Shown here: positions 1 to 12,241 of the stretch, one piece after another
Position numbering within the stretch: the first letter of the stretch is position 1
Layout of the letters: each line of letters starts with the position of its first letter
From: Ulota crispa
Lineage: Eukaryota; Streptophyta; Bryopsida; Orthotrichales; Orthotrichaceae
Reading direction: 5' to 3'
Length of the DNA stretch: 64,000 nucleotides
NCBI GenBank assembly: GCA_963920765.1
Contig: OY987246.1
Coordinates: forward strand, 8,000,501-8,064,500
Program-made: the position numbers and the translations under genes
The notes under the pieces: model-generated
Told to the model about the DNA's origin: nothing
Databases searched by the model: none
The model's input: only the letters and a program-made list of their open reading frames with translations

Positions 1-912
1 ACAATCCTCGCAGAGCTCCTCCACCGTCGTGTCTATCTTCATTTTGTTGTGCATATACATTTGGTCAGCAAAGCGCTGGCCGCTCTGCCCTTGCCACGGC
101 AGATTTCCACGAAGGAAGTACATGAGAATATATCCCAGTGACTCGATGTCGTCGCGTCGACTGTGTTCAATTCCTCGATGCTGGTTCCTGCTCGCGTATC
201 GCGCAGTTCCAGTGAAGCTTTTGCGATCTCGAAAGGGGATGTGACGCCGCGTTGTGAGGTCGACGTACTCCTTGGCGAGACCGAAGTCGATGATGAACAC
301 CTGGTTGCCTTGCCAGCCGCAGCCCATGAGAAAATTGTCGGGCTTCAAGTCGCGGTGCACGAGCCCCCGCGAGTGCACATACTCCACGCGGTCAATCATT
401 TGGTAGCCCAGCATGATGACCGTCTTGAGGGAGAATCGCTGCCCGCAGAGCTTGAAGAGGTGCAACAAATTGGGGCCGAGCAAGTCCAGCACCATCACAT
501 TATAATCCTGCTCCTTGCCGAACCAGCGCATGTTGGGCACGCCTTTGCCGCCGCGGAGGAGGTTGTACACCCGGGACTCGTGCATCAGTTGCGCGTGCTC
601 CGTGCGGGTCTCCTCCAGCTTGATGCCTACCACGTCGTTGTTGGTGAGGTCAGAGCCTTGGTACACCTTGCAGAATGCGCCGCTGCCCACCATGCCCTCC
701 ACGGCGTACTTGTTGGCCACAGTGCGCAACCTGCCCGCCTTCACGGACATATCACTCAAGGATTTCTGCAACACCGTCGGCATCTCCACTACTTGCTCTG
801 CTTCGTGCGGCTTCTGCTGCTCTGAGCTCGTCAAGTCCATTGAACGGTACTGGTCCTCCTCTCGCGACTCCCTCTGCGGTGCTCGCACACGGTCGCCTAT
901 CGAGTTCATCAT
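1..912 (-). CDS. CK1: Casein kinase 1 family Ser/Thr kinase, C-terminus beyond window
   Basis: This is a serine/threonine kinase of the CK1 (plant CKL) family. The 304 codons read without a stop or intron from the ATG at 912 to the window edge. Visible motifs are the glycine loop GSGAFCKV (76-83), the lysine of VGIK (K98), HRDLKPDNFLMG (186-197, catalytic D188), DFGLAKEY (209-216), the CK1-type SFTGTARYAS (232-241) and SRRDDIESLGY (251-261). The last two replace the usual APE region and mark CK1 rather than other kinases. About 65 residues precede the kinase domain, longer than the usual short CK1 leader. A second ATG follows immediately at 909, and an in-frame stop lies upstream at 981-979. 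CK1 genes of seed plants are usually intron-rich, so an intronless copy suggests a retrocopy or intron loss. The open frame and intact motifs argue that it works. The tail and stop lie outside the window. Confidence 0.93.
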   Translation of the reverse strand, partial: MMNSIGDRVRAPQRESREEDQYRSMDLTSSEQQKPHEAEQVVEMPTVLQKSLSDMSVKAGRLRTVANKYAVEGMVGSGAFCKVYQGSDLTNNDVVGIKLEETRTEHAQLMHESRVYNLLRGGKGVPNMRWFGKEQDYNVMVLDLLGPNLLHLFKLCGQRFSLKTVIMLGYQMIDRVEYVHSRGLVHRDLKPDNFLMGCGWQGNQVFIIDFGLAKEYVDLTTRRHIPFRDRKSFTGTARYASRNQHRGIEHSRRDDIESLGYILMYFLRGNLPWQGQSGQRFADQMYMHNKMKIDTTVEELCEDC

Positions 913-1891
913 GGACGGCTCCTCCAATTTATGACACCTCACTCTTAATCTCCAAAACCACGGTTCTCTCAGAACACCCTAACTGCTCCAATGCTTCCTC
1001 AATTCGCTACAATTGAATCACCAAAGAGCCCCAACATAGCGCTCCAGTGCCTCCTCTCACCCAAATTTAGCGACTTTGACGGACAATCTCAACAAATTCG
1101 GACGTCAAATTCTTCTTCAAAACGCAAAAAATCTGCACACCGTCAATTGGCCACACTACCAAGCGGGCAAGAGGAACAACACCCACAGCTTGGAGACCAC
1201 GGCGCATGCTAGAATAGGAGGGGTAGGGTTGAAAAGGGAAAAAGGCATAAAGCGAAGGAGCGAGAGAGGGGGAACGGACGGTCGTGTCGAGATGCGATGA
1301 ACGGCACAATGGAAAAAGGCGTCGTTTGCTTCACAACCTGATCAGCATCACGGACACTTTGTTGCTGCTTGAGCTGGAGTGCACCTGCTTGGGTGCTGCT
1401 GCTTGGTTGATGAGTGATGGGCTGGGAGCAAACGCAGCTGGCGCCTGGTGTATTATACCAATTACCCAACCCAGCAGGCTGCCCATTTGCTGCCGCTCCG
1501 GGGCCGGCCACTACTCCGTCACCAAAAAGTGCGCGCCCTGCCTGCGTCCGCTCAAATTACATTCCTGCGGGACCCCGCGTTCCAGGAATCCTCTGACACA
1601 AAAGCACCCGCGGTGAATATCCGTCCCTTTTGTCGCCATCGCCAACGGATGCCCCGCCGGCCCCACTGCCTCACAGCCAAAGGGCTGCAGCCACGAAGCC
1701 AAGCTACTGGCGCTGCATCTCGCCCGCTCTCCTGATAAACGTGGCTCAAACCGTCGCTCCCCCGATTGTCGCAGAATGCAGTGTCCTTGCGCTGTACCCC
1801 AAGGCCGTGCTTCCACTCGGTGGATGAAACTGCAACCACTACTCTAGACACTTGGGCCCTGTACATGGCATTGTACCCAATTGAAAAAATA
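913..1891. other. Upstream region of the CK1 gene, no gene recognised
   Basis: This moderately GC-rich stretch (strongest around 1400-1860) lies 5' of the CK1 start and should hold its promoter and leader. Several overlapping short open frames occur on both strands, none with a recognisable protein. A purine-rich run lies at 1215-1290. I see no diagnostic promoter element. Confidence 0.4.
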
Positions 1892-2563
1892 AAGGGAAAA
1901 TTTTATGGATACAGGTACCCCTGAAGTTTGCGATATTTGCATGGATACCCCTGCTTTTTCAGAAACTGCACAAGTATCCTTGGACCACACTTTTTAAGCA
2001 TTTTTTTTTGTTGTATTTGTACTTCCTTCATGATCAATGTTGAAGAAGGGAATGTAATGAAACAAAAAAGAAGCAACATGCGCACAAAGAAAGAAGGGGA
2101 GCACAGTGGTGCTTGGTTAGCGTCAATCTTTGTAAGAGCAACAATTGGATAAGATCACAAACCCACTCCCCTTTTGCTCAAAAGCATGTATTATGATATT
2201 GGTTAAGGTCAAGTGCTTGCATATGGTCAACGTTTTCTTTTCATCAATTCCCATTTTGACTTTTTAGTTAGAGAGGCATTTGGTTAGTGTCTCAAAAGCA
2301 TGGGTGGGAAAGCACTTCCAACATTGCAACCCCTAGAACAAGGGAGGGTAACACAAATAAATGGTTTGTTTATGATCAATGCTTGAATAAGGTCATACTT
2401 TCTATAAGTCCAAAATGTTGACGCTAACCAAGCACCACTGTAGTATGCACAATAAAACAAATGTTTAGTAATTATGGTCCAAAGGAATTTGTGCAATTTT
2501 TGAGAAACTAAGGTCATCTATAAAAAATTTGCAATTTTGGGGGTATCCGTCAAATTTTCCCTT
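1892..2563. mobile_element. Foldback/MITE-type element with inverted arms
   Basis: The ends are inverted copies: AAGGGAAAATTTTATGGATA on the left, and the reverse complement of the right end reads AAGGGAAAATTTGACGGATA. The similarity continues inward through a block beginning TTGGACCA, then a block around GTGCTTGGTTAGCGTCAA (about 2107 and, inverted, about 2416-2440). The arms differ in length (about 240 and 165 bp). There is no coding capacity. I could not find a clear target duplication, so the superfamily is unassigned. Confidence 0.7.
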
Positions 2564-2699
2564 GAATTAACATGTGTTGTTATAAGAGGCCTCAATTTAG
2601 ATGTCTTGGTATTGAACATTTGTAGTGAATAATACTAGTTTTTTAAGCTGAATCAAACATGCACTCTTCAAAATACTGAAGAAGTTTACACAAGGGTTT

Positions 2700-3579
2700 G
2701 CAACCCCTAAATGCCTAAGAGTATTTTCTCGTTTTGGGTTTGTAATTTTGAAATTCTTGAATTGTCCGTGGCAGACACCAGTAAGCATCAAAACAAAATT
2801 GTAACTGGAGGATCTTGAACTTCAAGGTTTTTAGATGGTACTACCAAAAAAATTTCAAAAAGATCAAGCAAATTTAAAGATATTTGTGATTAAATATGGA
2901 TGAATATGGAAATTTCTGGTTTTTTTGGGTTGGCCAAAACTTCTAATTCAATTTGTGTACAAAAATGGGAAACAACCACTTACAATAAGTTAGTATTTGT
3001 TATTGTTACTAAAAACTAATGACTCTCCTTCCAAATCCATAACCACAATCTCACAAATGGGCCTATAGTGCAATTGTCAAAGAGCTACCACATGATATGA
3101 GGAAAAACTTAGCTATAGTTTTGACCAAAAATCATTATGAATTAAAAAGAACTCAACACTAAATGAATTCAATTTTGTGTAACAAAACATCTCAAGTGAA
3201 ATTAGCCCAAAAACACCTTTGGATTTTATTAGATGATGAGTTTTCAATGAAAGGGCCTTCATTACCAAAGGGAGGGCCCAAGGGATATCTTCACTTTATT
3301 CTCAACTTGCTGCCCATTTTTTGAATGTGACAACTTGTCATAAACTCTTTAGTGACACTATTCATCACACTTTTTGATGCACAACAAGCATGCTTGCAAT
3401 TTATACTCCACAAAAAACAATTGGGATCTAGTATGGAGAGCAATAAAATAAAATGTTAATCCAAACTTTAGCCTGCAACTTCTCCAAAAAAAACCTTAAA
3501 ATAATCAAATCTTGACCTTCGACAAGGTTCTAGAGTTTCTTGAACACAATGTTTGGTGCCTTTGGCATTTAGAGATTAA
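2700..3579 (-). mobile_element. TTAA-bounded MITE, older relative of the copy at 35306
   Basis: This 880-bp stretch begins with AACCCCTAAATGCC and ends with TTTAGAGATTAA. Read in reverse complement it aligns along its length with the element at 35306-36181. The shared landmarks are the CTTCACTTT-TTCTCAACTTG block, the run of short repeats ending in GACACTATTCA, and the CTGCAACTTCTCCAAAAAAA block. Its left TTAA has decayed to GCAA and its right end carries changes in the GGGG, so it is older than the 35-kb copy. It has no open reading frame of note. Confidence 0.72.
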
Positions 3580-4769
3580 GGACTATGCAAAATACACACT
3601 AAGAAAAACAACACAAGAATCCATTAACATATGGAAGAATAAAAAATCAAATTTCCATGGTGATAGAACATATTCATTTGTTGGTTGTTTGATACCTTTT
3701 CCATAAGCGGCGAAGTGCCCATAATATAAGGTATGAGCACCCCTCCCCATGGGTGTCCCCATTCCCAAGACCTATTGTGTCAAACTTTTCAATGATTGAC
3801 ATGTATTAGTTATGGATGACGAGGTGACAGTTATGACTTACAAAGTCATTGTTATAAGATACATAGTGATGGTTATAAATGCTCCATCTCACTATTTAAG
3901 AACTCCTCAAGTTAGTATTATGAACGTATGAGCACACTAAAGATATCTTCTACACACAACTATACATTTTCAATGATTTTGGAATTTGAAAAATCTTTGT
4001 GAACAAATGCTTGGAATTGATGCCAATATTTTTAATTTCTTCTTAACACTATTTTTTTCAAAGTTCATCAATTGGTTTTCCTACCTCAAAACCCTTAATT
4101 TCACGATTATGGGTGCTCCAACCTTACTGAAAAGTCAACTTATCTTATTAATGCACCTAGCAAATTCACTTCATTCTTGATATAGTTTGGGTCAGGGTTA
4201 TTAGTGCAAGGCGCAAGAGTTAAAAGATGTTGTATATTAAGTACAGATGATGATCACGTGCTAACTACCTAAATATTTACAATGATGATACTACACAATT
4301 GTGAATATCTTGAAAGACGTTGATTTTACTTATTTTAAAGTGTTATAAGAAAGTCATGACCAAATCTATTTCGATAGACATTCAAAAACCAAAACTAACA
4401 TAACACGTCAAGACTATAAAGAGTTTCAAATTTAACTGATGTTGGTTGTTTTGATCTGCACATTATGTTTTTCCATGATGCCATAAAAATCCTCTTTGGT
4501 GTTGAACGTTAAATTCCATGATACAAGTCCTGTAACTAGAAATGTAACAGAACTTCAGTACTTGCAATTTTTGCACCCCACTGCAAAGTGGGGTACAATG
4601 AATATAGGTGTACATGTTCAATATGAGTCTCAGAAACCGCCTGCATCCTCCCGCAAGCAGTGCACAAGGCTTCTTACAAATTTTTAGGGTGAAGATCCAA
4701 ACTTCTCGCAAACAACACTACTCTTGCAGGGACAAAAATTTCGAGTAACAAAAAGTTCAAGACAAGACT
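3580..4769. other. AT-rich intergenic DNA, nothing recognised
   Basis: This stretch lies downstream (3') of NOC3. Short open frames occur but none resembles a known protein, and no inverted or tandem repeat stood out. The last few hundred bases may be NOC3 3' UTR. Confidence 0.4.
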
Positions 4770-7700
4770 CTACTTCCTGGGCTTTCGTTTCTTGGATATT
4801 ATGCGCTCGGGATTCAGGGCTTTGCTAACTTTGCTAACTTTGCTAACTTTGCTACTCTTTCTATGTTTCGTCGCCAAGTAAGCCTTGTGAAGCTCTAGAC
4901 GAGCTGTCACAATCCGAAGCTCTTTCCTCAACAACTTGTTTTCTCGAAAGATTCTCAATGCACGAAACTCTTTGCCCAGAATCTTACCTGCTTCAACGGT
5001 GTCTGATTCAGGGACCACACTGATCTCGGCCTCCTCAAGGTCCATGCGCCCTCCCGGCATAGCTAGATCATCAAAGGAAGACACGGATATGGGTCCAACA
5101 CTCCTGAACGCCTTTCTCTTCACTACCTTTGGAGGAGCCTGAACTGCGGGCCTGAAGCCACCTTCCCTGGTGGAATACAAGTCGATGGCGTCTGAGGGAG
5201 ACAAGGACAACAACATGGAATTCTCGGTCATCATCGACATGCTGGCAATCTCAGAGGCTATCTTCACCACTGCCGGGCGTGCATGGCGCCGCAGAAGCGT
5301 CACCTCCCACAGCACTGATGATAACGCTCCACTCACATCTGGATCATCCCCATCCGGTGTATATTTCTGCATGTGACAAGTACTACTTAGATCCCCTATT
5401 AGAACAGCAAGGCTCAAAGAAAGAGGCTACTGTTCGAATTCTGATATACAGTATGACGAGCCAAAACAAGCCTCTCCAAAAATAAATGTCTCACGTTAAT
5501 TATAAAGCCCTCACACGTTGCAAACTCATTACACCGTTTCAGTGTTGAAACCTGAAGCACATTATATCAAACTAAGACTTCTTACTGAAACGTTTCATCG
5601 CTTATTGTGATAATTCCATGCTGAAGGGCTTCTACAAATTTAACCAGAAAGAACATAAATCTCGGGTACAAGCCAAACGTGACTCGGTTTGGGCAGCGAC
5701 GGTAAATAGAACAGGTGGAGTAGTTTCCATCTGCACTAAGCTTCATGAGTTCTTTCAAAGATTAATCATCCCAGGCCCTCCTTTTCTTCGTATTCAAAAC
5801 AGATCCGTGCAATGGAAAAGGTATGAAAGCTTCGACGGAAAAATAAAACACTTACAGCCATGTTACCACCAACGGCACCACCACCCCCGTCATTCTCAAG
5901 TAGATTTCGACATTTTTTGTAGCGTTGTAGTAAGTATCGTACAGTCACAAGAGCTGCAGGTCACAGACGAAATTATTACATGGATGTATTAACACACGTC
6001 GGTCGGGGTAGCTACAAAACTGCAAGATCAGTTTTTTTCCATCGAAAAGGGCTAACTAGGAGTGTACCGGACAACCATAAGGGCTAAGGCAGCCCTATAC
6101 TGCAAGACAGCATCCAAACTCATATACATTATTTAGCGAGTACAGAACCAAGTTTAGAAAGCAGCTTCTGTGACATTGATTAACATGTACTCGTTCACTA
6201 AAAGGTAGCTAAAGGTAACTGTTTATCCAGGTAGAAATTGGACACTGCAGACTGCAAAACGACAATAAAATTTCATACCAGCCATAGATTCAGCAGGTGC
6301 AAGGTGAAGCGCAAGAGTAGACAGCCGCTTCAGAAAGCCAGCTGCTCGTTGCATGTCGTGCTGCCGATTGTCCCAGAGCATTACTTGAAGCGCTTCAGCA
6401 AATACCTTTGAGTACTTTATATCTTGTCTGAAAGAAGAAACAAACATACGAAGTGGCTGTCAAGGGGATGCTCTTAGCTACAGTCTTTCAAAAAGTACAG
6501 TAGTCACTTCCATCTTAACAAAAAGCACTGCAAGAATCAGGTTATTCACTTGATCAATTCCTCACCTTACAGAGTTGAATTCGAATAGCAGATTGTAAAG
6601 TTGAACGTAAAATTCCCTCAAATCAATGGAAATAGCGTCCAAATTGCTTCGCACAATCTTGAAGGCCACCATACAACACTGCAACCGCTCTCCAACTGTT
6701 AGCAGATCCTCAGGGGGCCGTGTTTCTGCGCTGTTGCCTCCAGCTGCTGCTACACCGAGTGTGCTCAGTAAGTCGGCCATGAAATCAACGTTTATCAAGT
6801 ACGAGTACTTGCCAAGGCCATCGAGGGAAGGGCCCAGCAGGGGCCGCAAGCCAAGCGAATCGTAACCTTCATCGATCTCTCGTGAAACTGCAGCAAGTAC
6901 CCTGCACAACCATCATAGCAGGTTATCATCGCACACTCGACGAGAACACACGTGTCCCTGGGTTCAACACAGCAAAAACCCACAGCTCTGGAGCATCTGT
7001 AAGAGGTGCATACTTCTCATCAGGAGGCTCCAAACTAGCTTTTAGTACGCCAAAGTATGTTTCAAACATCGCAGCCAAGGTCTGAGTCTGAAGCTTCTTG
7101 CGCAATATTACATCAGGCGCACTCGACGCTTCTTTAAAGTCATCCTTCACCTGTGATCACAAACCTCCGTATCAGATAACCGAATCCAAAGAGTATATAT
7201 CTACAAAAAAACACTCTTCAAACAAAAATGAAGATTCACGTTTGTAAGAGAGACGTATGTCAAAGATTCACTACACATATCACTCACCTCCTTTCGCAAC
7301 TGCCTAGCCAGTTCTTTTTTCTTCTCCTTTTTCTCTTTTTTCTCTACACGCTTGGACTTCTTAACGTTGGCTTTCTCAGCCATCTTCTGAGTGGTGCTTG
7401 ACTTTTCTATGTTTTCATCAAAAGATAGCTCCAAGAAAACCTATAATGGTCAATCAAGCAGAGGGCAATATTAAACGACAGTTCAATAGTTAAACGGAGA
7501 GAAGCCATAAAAAAATAGAGAACGTCGTCAAAAAACAAGCATTGTCATAACAACACGTGACAATTATTACACACCTCCACAACAGACGGACGCACTCGGT
7601 AGCGACGCGACTTCACGAGCTCGGCAATCAGCTGAACAGCCTCAACAGTGGCCTCTCCTCCATGCTTGGCCTCGTTTTTGAACAGAAACTTCACAGCATC

Positions 7701-10156
7701 ACAAGCCAATTCGCTGAACACCAATCCAAGTCAGAAAGTCCATAATTTCAGATTGTCTCAACCTCTTTAAAACTTCAAATAATGTAATGGTCCACACCAA
7801 CCTGATTTCATCATCGAAAGACATCATCCGTGGAACCATAGACTTCAGCATACTATCACGATAGTTGAAATGTGGTGCTGCTTCTAGTAGCGCACACATA
7901 CACCTGAGTGCTATGAGGCGCCGGGCCGGTGACTTGGCTGCTCGGATTAAAGTTTGAACATATTTCTGAGTCAGGAGAACAAAATTAGGCCAAAGTCGAC
8001 ATTTTCTAAGCCTGACTGCTGGACCTGCGATTTTGAAGCGTGTCTGGGGTTTCCTAGATCGGCGGCTATAAAACCGATGCTGCAATGCTCCTTGCACACC
8101 AAAACTAAAGAATTCTCAAAGCACCGTAAAATCTCTGGCAGGCGTTGTGGATCAAAGTCAAACTCTTCGCTAAACAATGAACCCAAACGAAAACATCTGA
8201 GCGCAACCTACCAAAGACAGTGAATTTATGCGAATGCGTTTACCTGGTAATGTTTCAGAAGAGCAGTCTCAAAGTCTCGTAATTGGCGAACTTCCTTAGA
8301 CACAACCATCTCTAGCTCCTTTGCTGTAGGCAACCTTATACGATACCTGTTGAAAGATCATCGTATCAGAATAAACCATGGAGCTAAAAGGGCAGGCCTG
8401 TTGCTATATTATACACAAAGAATATAAAAATTGACCTGGGAGAAACTCCTGGCGGTACAGAGGCTTATTTCAACGGGACAAAAGAATCGGAATGATGACA
8501 GAATTAAGTTACCCAGGTAAAATATCCTTGAAGACAGCCATAGAGGAAAGCAGCGCCAAACGGGCTATAGGGTCATCACGGTCTTCACACATCTCTTGGA
8601 GTTCTTTCAATGAGCCAAGGTTGCTTTCAGGATTTGCAAGCAGCCCCATACCCAGCTCTGCCATGTGTGCCTTGTGTTCTAAGCGTCTTTGCTGCACTGA
8701 TATGTAACTCACCTCTTCCTGCAGGATGCATCATATGGAAAAGTACCAAATCATCAAACAAAGAGAAGACGCTTGCTGGAAAAACATCATCCCCAGATAA
8801 TCTGGTAACAGGGATTCACCAAAAGTGAAACGGTACCGCCTTCTTATACTCCTCCTTGCCACACATTATGAACTACATGTCAAAAGTTCAAGGCAGCCTA
8901 AAACGAACCGTCTCCTCAGGAACCAGTCCATTGGCTGTGGCTTGTTCAGATGCTTTTTTCTTCTCTTCGATTGCCTTCTTCTTTTCATCCTTCCTCAGTT
9001 TCTTGCGGTCTTGCTTTGTCAGTTTGACCTTCCCTTCTTTCTGCTCTTCTGGCACCACTTCCACCGTGGGAACCACTTCACTTGGAATCTTGGTGAAAGT
9101 ACCATTTGCTTTCGCCTTGCGCTCCACAAGCCTGGCATCTACACATTCGGAACAATATCAAAAAGACCATCCACTCAAAACAACCCCCCTCCCCGGTTAC
9201 AAATTTGACGTGACACTTCTGCGTATAATGAACTGAAACAGAAAGACACCAGATATAAAGGAAGCGGTCCGTACCAAGTGTCTTAGGTGCAGTAAGATAA
9301 TGGAGCTCCCCCGTAAGTGACTTCACAGGCAAAGCGTCCAGATATTTCACGGCTACCTTGTCCTCTGCGTTTTCGTCAAGCATAGCGGCATTGCGTTCTG
9401 CCCGTTCCTCATACCGGCTCTCAATATCGTCCACCTGTCTCTCCACCTTCTTCGCTAGCTGCTTATGTTTCTTAGGCCCCTCAAATGCCCTGTTTGCACC
9501 AACGTCCGAATTGAAACATCCGTCCAGCCGTATTTAGGATTTCATGCATTCCACAAATTAGGGTTTCTTTGTACCGTTTCATCTGTGATTGTTATCTAAA
9601 AGCTCAGTCGATGCCGAGAGATCCCGGGTGAACTCTCACAATAGACAAACTCTTCCTAATTTAGTACCGTGCAAACACACATCGAGCCAAAACTATAATT
9701 TTCAGTCGTCAATGCTAGTGATTGAGGACCAAATTGCCGAAAAAAGCGATTGCGCTAACCTTGAGCACAGAATGAACAAGAGAGCACATGAGAAAGGGTT
9801 CGAGTGTTGAAATAAAGGGAAAAAGTACTCACTTGTTTATGGTGGCCGTATCCAAAGAAGCCATAAACCCGGCATACTGCGCATGTTTCTTGACGAACTG
9901 CAAATCCTCGTCGGAGACATACAAATCGTCTTCATTGACCTCAGGAGGAAGAGCGGTGGCACCCGGAGTTCCTTTCTGAAATCACAAACCACGCATCGGA
10001 ATAAACAAAACAATTCCCGCATCGAAAATACCGGCTACGCGGGACGTCCGAAACCAATTTCGCAGCAAAACTATCTCTCTACTCTACCGTCCTAAGAGAC
10101 AGTCAATCTCCAAAATCACACACCTGTTTCCGCTTGCGCTTTCCTGCGGAAGACAT
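4770..10156 (-). CDS. NOC3: Nucleolar complex protein 3 homologue (NOC3), 14 exons
   Basis: NOC3 is a nucleolar factor that, with NOC2, helps pre-60S ribosomal subunits mature and leave the nucleolus. Exons, all phase-consistent: 10156-10124, 9975-9833, 9489-9275, 9138-8909, 8718-8513, 8346-8244, 7965-7802, 7713-7575, 7440-7288, 7150-7014, 6901-6566, 6427-6279, 5953-5856 and 5366-4770; 900 aa. The start is followed by a basic KRKRKQK run. The conserved NOC3 region lies in exons 5-8 (for example SSMAVFKDILPGYRIRLPT and LLEAAPHFNYRD), a lysine-rich stretch of about 50 residues in exon 9, and the CBF/Mak21-type region in exons 11-14 (CCMVAFKIVRSNLDAI, CRNLLENDGGGGAVGGNMA, SGALSSVLWEVTLL). The length is close to plant NOC3. 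The exon 4 donor is a weak GTTCGT, so that boundary is the least certain. The C-terminus carries a 9-bp coding repeat giving KVS units. Confidence 0.93.
4821..4856 (-). repeat. 9-bp coding tandem repeat in NOC3 tail
   Basis: Four units of TTTGCTAAC (the last one changed) encode SKVSKVSKVSKA in the basic C-terminal tail. The unit length is a multiple of three, so the number of copies can vary without a frameshift. Confidence 0.85.
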
Positions 10157-10416
10157 GATTCAAGAATTTGCGCAAATACGCTCTTGGAAACAATCGAATG
10201 CAAAGCAATCAGGGTTTAGGGTTTAAGGGAGAGAACGAGGAGGGAGCGCCTCGGCACTAAGTCCTCGACGGATCTAAGGTTACGCCACTGCCCCTCCTGC
10301 CCGCCTTCTCCTGCCCGCCCTTCAACTGCTTTTCTACCCCATCGAGACCTTCGGCTCTGCGCCTCTGCCCAGTCCGGGTATGAAGCCCGCTGCTCCAGCA
10401 ATTTCAGGGCCTGGTG
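10157..10416. promoter_or_regulatory. NOC3 upstream region
   Basis: This GC- and CT-rich stretch lies immediately 5' of the NOC3 start and probably holds leader and promoter. TAGGGTTTAAGG at about 10216 resembles the telo-box motif found in promoters of plant ribosome-biogenesis genes. That role is an inference from position and motif only. Confidence 0.4.
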
Positions 10417-10419
10417 TTA

Positions 10420-10901
10420 GAGCATCTCCACTCTTGCACTCGACCCAGAGGGCACCAAGCAGCACTTACAGTGTGCAATTTAACTTGAAGGGAGCGGCTA
10501 TAATTTTTGGGTTCACTCTTGCTCTTAAAATTGGCACACCGAAGGCAGTTGGTGGAGTCAGTGGGGCCACATGCACAAATAAAATCCTTGCCCCAAAATG
10601 TGTGATTAGATAAAAGCAAACTTGGTTAAAGCAATTTTCTTGCTTCATGGAACATACATGGGAGAGATTTTTGTTTTTTTCTGTAATTTGGGAGATTGAA
10701 AATCACTTTTCCAAAAGAAGATTCAAAATTTCAGCTCCTTAAAATTTAAAGATGACCTTGGAGCTTGGTGTCTTTTGGAGGACGTTTAGCAAGGTTGGCC
10801 ATATTTCTCAGTTTCGAGAGCTCTTGGTGGACCCTGGTTCAAAGTCCATTCCAGCCCGGGCCCGATACTCTCCCGTTTGGAAGGGAAGAGTGGAGATGCT
10901 C
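10420..10901. mobile_element. Tourist/PIF-Harbinger-like MITE with TTA duplication
   Basis: The left end GAGCATCTCCACTCTT is mirrored at the right end (GAGTGGAGATGCTC on the plus strand), and both ends are flanked by TTA (10417-10419 and 10902-10904). A 3-bp TTA/TAA duplication and GAGCATCTCC-type ends are typical of plant Harbinger-derived MITEs. The 482-bp interior holds no gene. Confidence 0.82.
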
Positions 10902-10954
10902 TTATAGTCGCTCCAAGTTTGTTGCTTTGAGTTTGTCGCTCCGGCCCTCAAGTT

Positions 10955-11460
10955 GAGTGGCCATACACTGTAATTGAAAGTGTGTGGCTCATTCTGGAGT
11001 GGCCATACCAAGGTCCGGAAAATATTTCAGATTTTTCAGTAGATTTTCTTCAATTCTTGTATTGAACCAGTTTATCAAGAAGCTCTTTCGGTTATTTTCT
11101 CTATTTCATACTATCAATAAATTTTTTTGAGATTTATGACCAGTTTTTAGCCAAAGTTTATAAATTGCAAATGGTTTTTTCTCATTTCCATCAGCTAGCA
11201 TTGAACTAGCGGTCGGTTCTTCTCGGACCTTGGACCATACATTGTAAATGAAAGTGTGTGGCTCATTCTGGAGTGGCCAAACACTTTGAACAATAGTGTA
11301 TGGCCACTCCCTAAAATCTTATGAGGTGTAGCCATACATTGTTGTCCATAGTGTACGGCTCATTTTGCCATGTCCATGCACTTTGGGCAATAGTGCATGG
11401 CCACACCTCATAAGATTTTAAAGAGTGGCCATTCACTATTCCCTATAGTAAATGGTCTTC
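10955..11460. repeat. Cluster of direct and inverted repeats
   Basis: A block of about 46 bp (CCATACACTGTAATTGAAAG and onward to GAGTGGCCA) occurs at about 10961 and again at about 11234 in the same direction. An inverted pair lies at about 11297-11337 and 11393-11436 (ATGGCCACTCC...CTTATGAGGTGT against its mirror). The cluster looks like a degraded MITE or several copies of one. I saw no clean target duplication. Confidence 0.6.
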
Positions 11461-12241
11461 CTTTGCCTAAATCGCATATTATGGACAATAGTGCATGATT
11501 ACCATTTTAATACACGGTTTTGCAACATGTACCACGTGATATTTAAGTTTAAATAAAAAAATTAAATTAGTTAAATAAATATGGTTATCCATATTTAAAA
11601 TACATCATTGAGCCGAGATTTGATCATTTTTGTAAAACATGTATTTTCAATACTTGGAATTTTAATTGAATAGGATTTAGATAAGGAATGAAGAAAAATA
11701 AAAGATATAGGAAATTTTCATTGCATGTTATTTTATAATCTAATCTTATTACTTGAAGAAAACTATTTATAATCTTTAAATTTGAGTTTTCACATGTGAA
11801 GGCTGAATATGTCATTTCTAAATTTGTTTTTGGGATTTATTTTAGTTCATACAAAGGATTTTATTTTAGTTATCTATATGTTATATATTGGAGTGAGATA
11901 TCGTATTTTCAATCCAAAAAAACTGTTGGAAAAAAACAGAGCATACATTATCTATGGGTTCAAAAACTTTGCTAATAATGAACTTTTCTATTTATATCTT
12001 TTACCTTTGTGCTTTTGGAGAGCAAAGAGAAAGGGAGACAAACCCTAGGAGGGTCTTCATTTTTTCTTGAACACTTGAACTTCTTCTTTTAAGGGTTAAG
12101 GCATGTTGAGAGATGGTTCTTGTAGACACTTTGTGGGTGCTTGTCATGTGTGGTACCTAGAAGTACGTGTTTAGAGTATCTAGCATTGCATTCTTAACTT
12201 CCTAGTAGAGACTTCATTTTCTTTTCAACACTAGGTTTTGT
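11461..12241. other. AT-rich DNA, nothing recognised
   Basis: Very AT-rich DNA with only short chance open frames. I saw no repeat structure. Confidence 0.4.

Noticed and set aside
163-825. A 220-codon open frame on the plus strand.
   Set aside because: It lies antisense to the CK1 kinase, whose conserved motifs explain the sequence; it is a shadow frame.
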